A stretch of DNA of 64,000 bases, taken from assembly GCF_030581005.1 (NCBI RefSeq), contig NZ_JAUQSX010000018.1, positions 56,088 through 120,087 on the forward strand, in the 5' to 3' direction. A model generated the notes under the pieces. It ran no database searches and had not been told where the DNA came from. It saw only the letters and a list, made by a program, of their open reading frames with translations. The stretch comes from Hymenobacter mellowenesis (GTDB lineage Bacteria > Bacteroidota > Bacteroidia > Cytophagales > Hymenobacteraceae). Within the stretch, counting starts at the first letter, position 1. Each line of letters opens with the position of its first letter. Shown in pieces: positions 16,869-23,975 of the stretch. Both the position numbers and the translations under genes were made by a program.

Positions 16869-16967
16869 AGAACGTCATGCTGAACGCAGTCGAAGCATCT
16901 CTACCGCGAAGAGTAATTATTTACTTCTACGGTAGAGATGCTTCGACTGCGCTCAGCATGACGTTCT
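16869..16967. repeat. Dispersed intergenic palindrome, GTCATGCTGAGCGCAG family
   Basis: Arms 16869-16906 and 16930-16967 (38 bp) are reverse complements with one mismatch. Core AGAACGTCATGCTGA, then CGAAGCATCTCTACCG. It lies between the two M13 peptidase genes, where it may end transcription of the first. Confidence 0.9.
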
Positions 16968-17087
16968 GCTTTTAAAGAAGTAGCAATTGCCAATCCGGCA
17001 TTGTTCTGCTTAATTTTTTGCGTTGTTTAACAGCAAGGAGCGGTTGTAACTTGCACTTCTTAATATTATCCCACCTTTCTTTTCAAG

Positions 17088-19187
17088 ATGACTAAACTAA
17101 ACTTTGTGCGCCGCGCGGCCTTATCGGCAGCGGTGCTCGGGCTGGCGGCCGGAGCGGCCCAGGCCCAGGACCAAAAAATCAAGACCAAATCGAGTGCGGG
17201 CAAAACCAAAACGGTGGTTTCAACTACCGGCCAGTCAGGCGTGGGCATCACCCTGTCCAACCTCGACCGTACGGTGGCGCCCTGCGACGACTTTTACCGG
17301 TTTGCCAACGGCAACTGGATGAAAAACAACCCCATTCCGGCCTCCGAAACGGGCTGGGGCGGCTTCAATGTGTTGCGTAACCGCAACCGCGACGTGGTGC
17401 ACGGCATTCTGGAGAAAGTGGCCGCCGACCGCACCGCCAAGCCGGGCTCGAACGCCCAGAAAGTCGGCGACTTCTACGCCGCCGCCATGGACAGCATGGC
17501 TGTGGAGCGCGCTGGCCTGAAATACCTGCAGCCGCGCCTGGATAAGATTAACGCCATTCAGGACGTGGCCGGGCTGCAGCGCTACCTCGCCGACCCTAAG
17601 AACTACGGCAAGGGCTGGTACGGCCTCGGCGTGGGCCAGGACCCCAAAAACAGCACGCAGTACGCCGTGCAGGTGCGCCAGGGCGGCCTCACGCTCTCCG
17701 ACCGCGACTACTACCTGAAGGATGATGCCCGCTCGAAAACCATTCGAGCTGCTTACCGCACCTACCAGATTAACACGTTCAAGCTGCTCGGCGACGACCA
17801 GGCCACGGCCGAACGTAACGCCGATGCCGTGACGCGCCTCGAAACCCGCATGGCCAAGGCCAGCCGCGACCGGGTGGCCCTGCGCGACCGCGACAAGAAC
17901 TACAACAAGATGACCGTGGCCCAGGTGGCCGCCGACTACCCCAACCTCGACATTCCGCTGCGCCTCAAGGAAAGCGGCCTGAGCAGTGCCAAGGACATCA
18001 TCGTGGGCCAGCCCGAGTTCCTGAAAGAGGCCAACGCCATGATTAAGGACGAGCCCTTGGCCGACCAGAAGCAATACCTACGCTTCCATTTGGTGGAGGG
18101 TGTGACGTCGGCGCTGCCCCAGGCGTACGTGGACGAGAGCTTCCGCCTTTCGAAGGTGCTCACGGGCGCCAAGGTGCCCCAGGCCCGCTGGAAACGCGCC
18201 TTTGCCGCCACCGACAACGCGCTGGGCGAGGCGTTCGGCCAGATTTACGTGGACCAGGATTTTAGCCCCGCCGCCAAAGCCAAGGCCAAGCTGATGGTCG
18301 AAAATATGCGCCAGGCCTACGCCGAGCGCATTCAGGCTACCGAGTGGATGAGCGCCGCCACCAAGGCCGAAGCCCTGAAAAAGCTCAACGCCTTCGTGGT
18401 GAAAATCGGCTATCCCGACAAGTGGAAGGACTACTCCAAGCTGAGCATCAGCCGCGAAAGCGCCCTCAACAACCTGTTTGCGGTGTCGGAGTTCAACACG
18501 ATGGACAACCTGAGCAAGTTCGGCCAGCCCGTCGACCGCACGGTGTGGGGCATGACACCGCCCACGGTGAATGCCTACTACAACGCCAGCCTGAACGAGA
18601 TTGTGTTCCCGGCCGGCATCCTGCAGTCGCCCTTCTACGACCCCAAAGCCGATGATGCGGTGAACTACGGCGGCATCGGCGCCGTGATTGGCCATGAAAT
18701 GACCCACGGCTTCGACGACCAGGGCCGCAAAGTGGACTCGGAAGGCAACCTACGCGACTGGTGGACCAAGGAAGACGGCGAAAAATTCATGGCCAAGGCC
18801 GACGTGGTGGGCAAGCAGTACGACGCCTTCATGCCGCTCGACTCGGTGCACGTGAACGGCAAGCTGACCATGGGCGAAAACCTGGCCGACCTCGGCGGCC
18901 TCACCATCGCCTACGCGGCCTTCATGAAAACGCCCCAGGCCAAGGCCGGTAAAATCATCGACGGCTTCACGCCCGAGCAGCGCTTCTTCCTGAGCTGGGC
19001 CCAAATCTGGCGCATCAATCAGCGCCCCGAAACCACTCGCCAGCTCGTGCAAACCGACCCGCACTCGCCGGGCCAGTTCCGCACCATCGGGCCGCTGCAG
19101 AACTTCCCGGAGTTCCACAAGGCCTTCGGCTGCAAAGACGGCGACAAGATGGTGCGCCCGGTTTCGAACCGCGCCAAAATTTGGTAA
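17088..19187 (+). CDS. M13 family zinc metallopeptidase (neprilysin/PepO-like), copy 2
   Basis: A 699-residue paralogue of the upstream M13 peptidase, with a signal peptide (AALSAAVLGLAAGAAQAQ) and a Lys/Thr/Ser-rich linker (about residues 25-45) before the PCDDFYRFANGNWMKNNPIP signature. The zinc motif HEMTH has H536 and H540; GENLADLGGL supplies the Glu ligand, and NAYYN and the KIW C-terminus are present. The two copies align over almost their full length. A separate promoter is likely because a dispersed palindrome separates the genes and TAACTTGC at 17047-17054 resembles the -7 box. Divergence is concentrated near the linker and surface segments. Confidence 0.94.
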   Translation: MTKLNFVRRAALSAAVLGLAAGAAQAQDQKIKTKSSAGKTKTVVSTTGQSGVGITLSNLDRTVAPCDDFYRFANGNWMKNNPIPASETGWGGFNVLRNRNRDVVHGILEKVAADRTAKPGSNAQKVGDFYAAAMDSMAVERAGLKYLQPRLDKINAIQDVAGLQRYLADPKNYGKGWYGLGVGQDPKNSTQYAVQVRQGGLTLSDRDYYLKDDARSKTIRAAYRTYQINTFKLLGDDQATAERNADAVTRLETRMAKASRDRVALRDRDKNYNKMTVAQVAADYPNLDIPLRLKESGLSSAKDIIVGQPEFLKEANAMIKDEPLADQKQYLRFHLVEGVTSALPQAYVDESFRLSKVLTGAKVPQARWKRAFAATDNALGEAFGQIYVDQDFSPAAKAKAKLMVENMRQAYAERIQATEWMSAATKAEALKKLNAFVVKIGYPDKWKDYSKLSISRESALNNLFAVSEFNTMDNLSKFGQPVDRTVWGMTPPTVNAYYNASLNEIVFPAGILQSPFYDPKADDAVNYGGIGAVIGHEMTHGFDDQGRKVDSEGNLRDWWTKEDGEKFMAKADVVGKQYDAFMPLDSVHVNGKLTMGENLADLGGLTIAYAAFMKTPQAKAGKIIDGFTPEQRFFLSWAQIWRINQRPETTRQLVQTDPHSPGQFRTIGPLQNFPEFHKAFGCKDGDKMVRPVSNRAKIW

Positions 19188-19246
19188 GACGTTTGCATAA
19201 GCACTCCTGAATCATGCACGGGAAACTGTTCCCGCGCCCGATACGA

Positions 19247-19281
19247 GAAGGTCCGCTCCCTATGGGGGCGGGCCTTTTTAA
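19247..19281 (+). terminator. Rho-independent terminator after M13 peptidase 2
   Basis: AAGGTCCGCTCCC pairs with GGGGGCGGGCCTT (one G-U and one G-T-type wobble) around a TAT loop, followed by TTTTTAA. It lies 60 bases after the peptidase stop. Confidence 0.7.
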
Positions 19282-19307
19282 TGGACAGAGGGCTGTGGCT
19301 GATAAGA

Positions 19308-19410
19308 AAACGCCTGTCATCCTGAGCGCAGCGAAGGACCTTATCCCGACTGAACAAAAATCGTTCTTGCTTGATAAGGTCCTTCGCTGCGCTCAGGATG
19401 ACAGGCGTTT
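19308..19410. repeat. Dispersed intergenic palindrome, TGTCATCCTGAGCGCAGCGAAGG family
   Basis: Arms 19308-19345 and 19373-19410 are perfect reverse complements over 38 bp. It belongs to the same family as 14583-14688 and sits between convergent genes. Confidence 0.92.
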
Positions 19411-19429
19411 CCCTGGCGGAATGAAACCT

Positions 19430-20155
19430 CTACTTCACCACTTCCACCTTCATAGGAATGTCCTTCACCGGCCACTTGTCCGACTCCACGGGCTCGTTGG
19501 AAATCTTGTCCACCACGTCCTGGCCTTCGATGACTTCGCCGAAAACCGTGTACTTGCCGTCGAGCGAGGGCACGCCGCCCACGGTGGCGTAGGCGTTGAT
19601 TTGGGCGGGCGTGAGCTTGCGGCCGGCCATGGCCTGCGACTGAAACGGCGCCATCTTTTCGCCCACCACAAAGTAGAAATCGGTGTTGGACGACAGGTGA
19701 CCGGGGTTCTGCTCGTCGTCGTAGCGGGCCATGCCCAAGGCACCCTTGCGGTGGAAATGCCCGGCCCGGAACTCGGGCGGCAGCCGGTAGCGCTTCAGCC
19801 GGATGGTGCGGGCGTTGTAGGTCTGGCCGCCCTGCACCGCGAAGTTTTTCACCACGCGGTTGAACATGGTTTCATCGAACACGCCCTTGCGGGCCAGCAG
19901 CAGGAAATTGGCCTTGTGAATGGGCGTGTCGTCGTAGAGCTTCACCCGGATGTTGCCCAGGCGCGTCTTAATTAGCACTTCGGAGCCGGGGTATTGCTTG
20001 CCGTAGGCCAGCAGCGCGGCCGGGGCGGTGCTATCGGCCAGCGTGGCCAGGTCGGGGCCGGGGATGGTGGGCTTGGCGGCGGGCGCAGCCGTGGGCGGCG
20101 GCGTCTGGTTGCAGGCGGCCAGCAGAGCCAGCCCGGCGAAAAGGAAGCGGTTCAT
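19430..20155 (-). CDS. Cyclophilin-type peptidyl-prolyl isomerase lipoprotein
   Basis: A 241-residue periplasmic PPIase that speeds cis/trans isomerisation of prolyl bonds. The start ends in a lipobox (LALLAAC), so the mature protein is lipid-anchored. After a Pro/Ala-rich linker and a short helix, the cyclophilin domain covers about residues 60-240: TRLGNIRVKLYDDTPIHKANFLLLA, VFDETMFNRVVKNFAVQGG and KYTVFGEVIEGQDVVDKIS. An insertion between FAVQGG and the FYFVVG strand is typical of Bacteroidota members. It has its own transcription unit behind the terminator of the upstream gene. Confidence 0.93.
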   Translation of the reverse strand: MNRFLFAGLALLAACNQTPPPTAAPAAKPTIPGPDLATLADSTAPAALLAYGKQYPGSEVLIKTRLGNIRVKLYDDTPIHKANFLLLARKGVFDETMFNRVVKNFAVQGGQTYNARTIRLKRYRLPPEFRAGHFHRKGALGMARYDDEQNPGHLSSNTDFYFVVGEKMAPFQSQAMAGRKLTPAQINAYATVGGVPSLDGKYTVFGEVIEGQDVVDKISNEPVESDKWPVKDIPMKVEVVK

Positions 20156-20163
20156 TCCACAAA

Positions 20164-20199
20164 ATAAGCCCGCGCGGGCAGATGCTCGCGCGGGCTTAT
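20164..20199 (-). terminator. Terminator of the S1/P1-nuclease-like gene
   Basis: Thirteen-base stem ATAAGCCCGCGCG with its complement around a 10-base loop, followed on the minus strand by TTTT. It lies in the 75 bases between two minus-strand genes. Confidence 0.85.
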
Positions 20200-20230
20200 C
20201 AAAGGGGCAATTAAAGTGCAGTGATGAGGC

Positions 20231-21421
20231 CTACTCGCTCTTCAGCTTCACTTTTTCGCTACCGTCCTTGTCTTTGGTCTTGATTTTTACCTTGTCGGTG
20301 GCCGGCGTGGCAGCCGGAGCTGCCACCGGCGCAGCGGCCGGGGCGGCGCCTGCTTCGGTGGCATCGGCCGGGGCGGGCGCTTCCATGTCCTGAGCCGATT
20401 TTATTTGGTCGGCGGTTTCCACGCGCTTCACCTTTTGCTGGGCCAGCAGGAGCTGGTCCTGGGCCAGGGTGTTTTTCTTCCAGGCCGTTAGCTCGGTGCT
20501 GAGCTTGGCTTTTTCGTCTTTGCTGGGCTTGTTGGGCGTCATCAGGGCGTTGAGGTCGGGCTTGCCGGCGTCTTGCCAGGCCGTGAGCCACAGCGACGAC
20601 ACCAGCGTGGGCGCGCCTTTGAGGCGGTAGTCCACCATGCCGCCCACGGCCTTCTCGTACTCAGCTGCGAAGGCATCGGAGTAGCGGCGCGAGGTTTTGC
20701 CGTACTTGTGCGAGAACGTGAAGCGCACCTCCGGCTTCATCACTTTCTCAATCTTGGTGGCGCGGTCAAACGTCTCGCCCAGGAAGCCGTAGCTCTGCGC
20801 CAGCACGTCCCAGATGGCCGCCAGCGGGTCCTTCACGTACTTGGCCGGCTCGCCGTCGAGCTTGTAGTCGTTGATGTATTTCTCGGGCAGCTGGCTTTCC
20901 CAGAGGCTGTGCAGGCCTTTCTGGTCGGTGAGCTGGCCGTCGTAGTTCACGGTGGTGTGCAGCGGCACGAAGGCATCGCCCACGTAGTGGCTCAGCTCGG
21001 CCGAGTACTTCACGATAGCGGCCGTGTCGCGCGAGCGGAAGGCCTCGGTCAGGTTGTCCTTCATCTCCATCACCACCCACGGCACGGTGCCGTACTTCTT
21101 CAGCGTGTCGGCCTTAAATTTCTCCACCGCTTTGTCGTACTGGCGCGGCATTTTGCCGAAGGGGTTGTCTTCGGAATAATGGTCCATGTCGATGTAGTGC
21201 TTCGGCGCCTCGGTGGGGTCGTCGTTGCGGCGCTCGTCGGGGGCGGTGCTCAGGTGCACTAGCTCGGGCATGTGCCGGTAGTAAAACGCCTGCATCGAAG
21301 ACGGCAGCTCATAAACGGCCACTTGCGAAATAATGCGGTGGCCAAAAAAGCCCCAGGCGCCGGCCGTGCCGTGGGCAAGCATGAGGGCCGCAAGCAGCAG
21401 CGGCAAAAGGATTTTCTTCAT
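20231..21421 (-). CDS. Secreted zinc-dependent S1/P1 nuclease / phospholipase C-like protein
   Basis: A 396-residue secreted protein. The signal peptide ends at AGA and the mature start is WGFFGHR, the N-terminal Trp and His zinc ligands of the S1/P1 nuclease and zinc phospholipase C fold. Further ligands are in HYIDMDHY, ELSHYVGDAFVPLHT and HSLWES. The C-terminal 70 residues are Ala/Pro-rich and then Lys-rich (KIKTKDKDGSEKVKLK), a low-complexity tail absent from the typical enzyme. ATG 21421 is chosen because it begins the signal peptide. The activity (phosphodiester cleavage of nucleic acids or phospholipids) is not resolved by sequence. Confidence 0.85.
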   Translation of the reverse strand: MKKILLPLLLAALMLAHGTAGAWGFFGHRIISQVAVYELPSSMQAFYYRHMPELVHLSTAPDERRNDDPTEAPKHYIDMDHYSEDNPFGKMPRQYDKAVEKFKADTLKKYGTVPWVVMEMKDNLTEAFRSRDTAAIVKYSAELSHYVGDAFVPLHTTVNYDGQLTDQKGLHSLWESQLPEKYINDYKLDGEPAKYVKDPLAAIWDVLAQSYGFLGETFDRATKIEKVMKPEVRFTFSHKYGKTSRRYSDAFAAEYEKAVGGMVDYRLKGAPTLVSSLWLTAWQDAGKPDLNALMTPNKPSKDEKAKLSTELTAWKKNTLAQDQLLLAQQKVKRVETADQIKSAQDMEAPAPADATEAGAAPAAAPVAAPAATPATDKVKIKTKDKDGSEKVKLKSE

Positions 21422-21577
21422 GAGAAAGGGAAAGATGGCGGGACAGAAAAGACGGGGCCTGCCCAAAGTTCGGGAATGGTTTGCACATTCGCTCGCGTTG
21501 CCGTTTCCGAACCCCACCAGCAGCTGCCGCCTGGCCTACCTTTGCGCTTGGTGGCCGATGGCTGCCATCCCTTGCTT

Positions 21578-22192
21578 ATGCGTTTTTCCAGCTTTTCAAT
21601 TGTGATTTTGAGTGCGTTGCTGGCCGGGCCAGTGGCAGCGCAGGTGGTGGTGCAGCCACCCGGCGCCTACCGCACCGCTGCCGCCTACCACCGCCGCCAG
21701 CCCCAGCCTGCCGGCACCGATGCCTTCTTTCCCGATAAGCGCGGAATGGTGGTGGTGGAAGTGCCCCAGGGCGCCCGCACCACCAAGCTGCGCATTGCCC
21801 CCGACAGCGTGTGGGGCTTCGTGAATGGCAAGGGCCGCACCACGCGCCTGTTCCGTGGCAACGAGTACCGCCTCGAATACGCCGACACGCTCTGCATCTA
21901 CAGCAGCAGCAACATCATGGCCGGCAACGACCGCAACGGCACCAACCTACTTGTGCCCGGCGCCAGCGCCATGGGTTCGTTCACAAGCCCGCGCTATTTC
22001 TTCAGCCGCGGCCTCACGGGCCTCATTTTTCCGCTCACCATGCCCTATCTGCGCGAGGCCTACAGCGTAAGCAACCCCGCCTTCGTGACCTCCCTCGCCG
22101 ACCTGCGCGTGGACCAAAGCCTGGTCGATTTCGACCGCAAAACCGGCCTCTTTCGCATCACCACGCTCTATCGCGCGTCCAACGGGCGCTAG
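21578..22192 (+). CDS. Secreted hypothetical protein with VWGF motif
   Basis: A 204-residue protein with a signal peptide (FSSFSIVILSALLAGPVAAQ). The mature part is Arg/Tyr/Gln-rich and then beta-rich: MVVVEVPQGARTTKL, DSVWGFVNGKGRTTRLFRGNEYRL, CIYSSSNIMAG and ASAMGSFTSPRYFFSRG. The VWGF..G..RxxR..Y pattern recalls the motif in the 4206-5657 and 5832-7280 products. The distant resemblance suggests that they share a small beta module. No function is assigned. ATG 21578 directly precedes the signal peptide. Confidence 0.75.
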   Translation: MRFSSFSIVILSALLAGPVAAQVVVQPPGAYRTAAAYHRRQPQPAGTDAFFPDKRGMVVVEVPQGARTTKLRIAPDSVWGFVNGKGRTTRLFRGNEYRLEYADTLCIYSSSNIMAGNDRNGTNLLVPGASAMGSFTSPRYFFSRGLTGLIFPLTMPYLREAYSVSNPAFVTSLADLRVDQSLVDFDRKTGLFRITTLYRASNGR

Positions 22193-22250
22193 TCGCCCGG
22201 GGGCTGGCGAGCCTGTATAGAACGCTTGACGAGCCGATTTTAGTGGCCAT

Positions 22251-22359
22251 AAGGCCCGTCATGCAGAGCGCAGCGAAGCATCTCGCGTGCCGAAGTAATC
22301 TAATCAAATGAGTCACTATTGCACGCGAGATACTTCGCTGCGCTCTGCATGACGGCCTT
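22251..22359. repeat. Dispersed intergenic palindrome, GTCATGCAGAGCGCAG variant
   Basis: Arms 22251-22290 and 22321-22359 pair over about 39 bp with small differences (core CGTCATGCAGAGCGCAGCGAAGCATCTCGCG). It lies between two plus-strand genes. Confidence 0.88.
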
Positions 22360-22395
22360 TTTAGCTCACTTACTCATCCACCAACCCACCACCGC

Positions 22396-22650
22396 ATGAC
22401 CACACAAGAAGAATTCGATGCTGCCAGCCAGCGCGCCCAGCAGCTGCCCACCAAGCCCAGCAACATGGTGCTGCTCCAGCTCTATGCCCTCTATAAGCAA
22501 GCCACCGAAGGCGACCTGACCGGCGACCGTCCCGGCGGCTTCGATTTCAAAGCCATTGCCAAATACGACGCCTGGAACGGCCTGAAAGGCACCAGCCAGG
22601 AGGCCGCTCGCCAGCAGTACGTAGAGCTGGTGAGCGAGCTGGCGGGATAA
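22396..22650 (+). CDS. Acyl-CoA-binding protein
   Basis: An 84-residue ACBP-fold protein that binds long-chain acyl-CoA in the cytoplasm. It has the family's order: EEFDAASQRAQQLPTKPS, then LLQLYALYKQATEGDLTGDRPG, FDFKAIAKYDAWNGLKGTSQEAA and a final helix. The YxLYKQAT, DxRPG and KxxAWN motifs are the acyl-CoA binding signature. ACBP is common in Bacteroidota. It is a single-gene unit flanked by two palindromes. Confidence 0.95.
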   Translation: MTTQEEFDAASQRAQQLPTKPSNMVLLQLYALYKQATEGDLTGDRPGGFDFKAIAKYDAWNGLKGTSQEAARQQYVELVSELAG

Positions 22651-22671
22651 GGCGGCGCCGTCCGTTTTTAA

Positions 22672-22772
22672 AAGAACGTCATGCTGAGCGCAGCCGAAGC
22701 ATCTCTACCGCAATAGTAAATGAATACTCTTCGTGGTAGAGATGCTTCGGCTGCGCTCAGCATGACGTTCTT
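22672..22772. repeat. Dispersed intergenic palindrome, GTCATGCTGAGCGCAG family
   Basis: Arms 22672-22709 and 22735-22772 are perfect reverse complements over 38 bp, separated by a 25-nt loop. Confidence 0.93.
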
Positions 22773-22802
22773 GTGTGCAGCACTTATATCTTCCCTGAAC
22801 CC

Positions 22803-23843
22803 ATGGATATCTCCCGCAAAAAGCCCGCCTACCCGCTCACGCCGGCCCTGCGCGAGTACCTGCGCGACTACGACCGCGACGTGGCCCTGCCCGTGGCCTA
22901 TGCCGATTTGCGGCGCTTCAGCAACTCTTTTCCGCTGATTGACCGCACCGGCAAGGACACGCTTTGGCAAACCATCTTCTTCGAGGGGCCCGAGATGCAG
23001 GAGCTCAGCACGGGCCTCACGGAGGTGTATGCCCAGCTGAAAACGGCTGGCGATATGTCCTTCACCCAGCACCTCGTGGCCGACCGGATTGACTACTGCG
23101 AGTTCGGCAACTCGCGGCCGTTTCGGGTGCGGATTGTGAACCGCTTCAACGACAACTACGACTATTTCTACGTGAAGCAGGCCGACGCTTCGCGGCTGTA
23201 CGGGCTAGAATTGGAGCACCTGCTTTCCCCCAATTCCATCAATTTCCTGGTGAGCGGCGACACGCTCATTGAGGAGCACATCGTGGGCATTCCCGGCGAT
23301 GACTTCATTGAAAAGCACCTCACCCGGCCCCACCTCAACCAGGTGCGCATCGCCAAAGAATTTGTGAAATTCAACGAGCGCTGCTTCGTGCGGCTGCTGG
23401 GCGACATGCGCGCCTACAACTACGTCATTGCCGTGACGCCCGACTTCGAGGACGAGCAGTACCGCGTCCGGGCCATCGACTTCGACCAGCAGAGCTACGA
23501 GGGCCGCCGCAGCATGTACCTGCCCCGCGCTTTTAAGGACAACGCGCCCGTGGTGGAGATGTGCGCCGCCCTGCTCAAGCCCGAAACCGTGCGCCAGTAC
23601 CAAACCGAGGAGCGCGCCCTCATGGCCGGCCGCGCCCGCGCCGAGCGCCACCGCCTAAAAGCCCTGCTTGACGTGATGCGCGCCCACGACCTGGCGCCGG
23701 CCGAAAAGGTCGAACAGCTCAAAGCCGAGCTCAACCGCTACCACCACACCCAGGCCTTCGACGGCTGCGATTCGATGGGCGACCTCGTGCGCCAGCACCT
23801 GTGGGTGATGCTGGGCCCCAGCGCCAAGCCGGCTGCGGGGTAG
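22803..23843 (+). CDS. Hypothetical protein with a kinase-like IDFDQQSYEG motif
   Basis: A 346-residue soluble protein. No signal peptide or membrane helix. Visible segments include FVKFNERCFVRLLGDMRAYNYV and RVRAIDFDQQSYEG; this Asp-containing motif resembles the metal-binding DFD of kinase-fold proteins, but no nucleotide-binding lysine is obvious, so this is weak. The C-terminus is helical, with DLAPAEKVEQLKAELNRYH and a final DGCDSMGDLVRQHLWVML. ATG 22803 (MDISRKKP) is preferred over upstream starts that run through a palindrome. I recognise no family, although the protein reads like a conserved Bacteroidota hypothetical. Confidence 0.75.
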   Translation: MDISRKKPAYPLTPALREYLRDYDRDVALPVAYADLRRFSNSFPLIDRTGKDTLWQTIFFEGPEMQELSTGLTEVYAQLKTAGDMSFTQHLVADRIDYCEFGNSRPFRVRIVNRFNDNYDYFYVKQADASRLYGLELEHLLSPNSINFLVSGDTLIEEHIVGIPGDDFIEKHLTRPHLNQVRIAKEFVKFNERCFVRLLGDMRAYNYVIAVTPDFEDEQYRVRAIDFDQQSYEGRRSMYLPRAFKDNAPVVEMCAALLKPETVRQYQTEERALMAGRARAERHRLKALLDVMRAHDLAPAEKVEQLKAELNRYHHTQAFDGCDSMGDLVRQHLWVMLGPSAKPAAG

Positions 23844-23900
23844 GGGGGCACCGCCCGAAAACGGACCCGAAAAAGCCGTAGGGCCGGGCATTATCTTTCG

Positions 23901-23933
23901 AATCCCTGACACTGGATGTCAGGGATTTTTTTA
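23901..23933 (+). terminator. Rho-independent terminator
   Basis: An 11-bp perfect stem (AATCCCTGACA with its complement) and CTGGA loop, followed by a run of T. It ends the 22803-23843 transcript and precedes the next ATG by about 40 bases. Confidence 0.88.
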
Positions 23934-23975
23934 TGACTTTTGATTTTACGCTTCCCTGTCTCCCCTACGCTTCGC

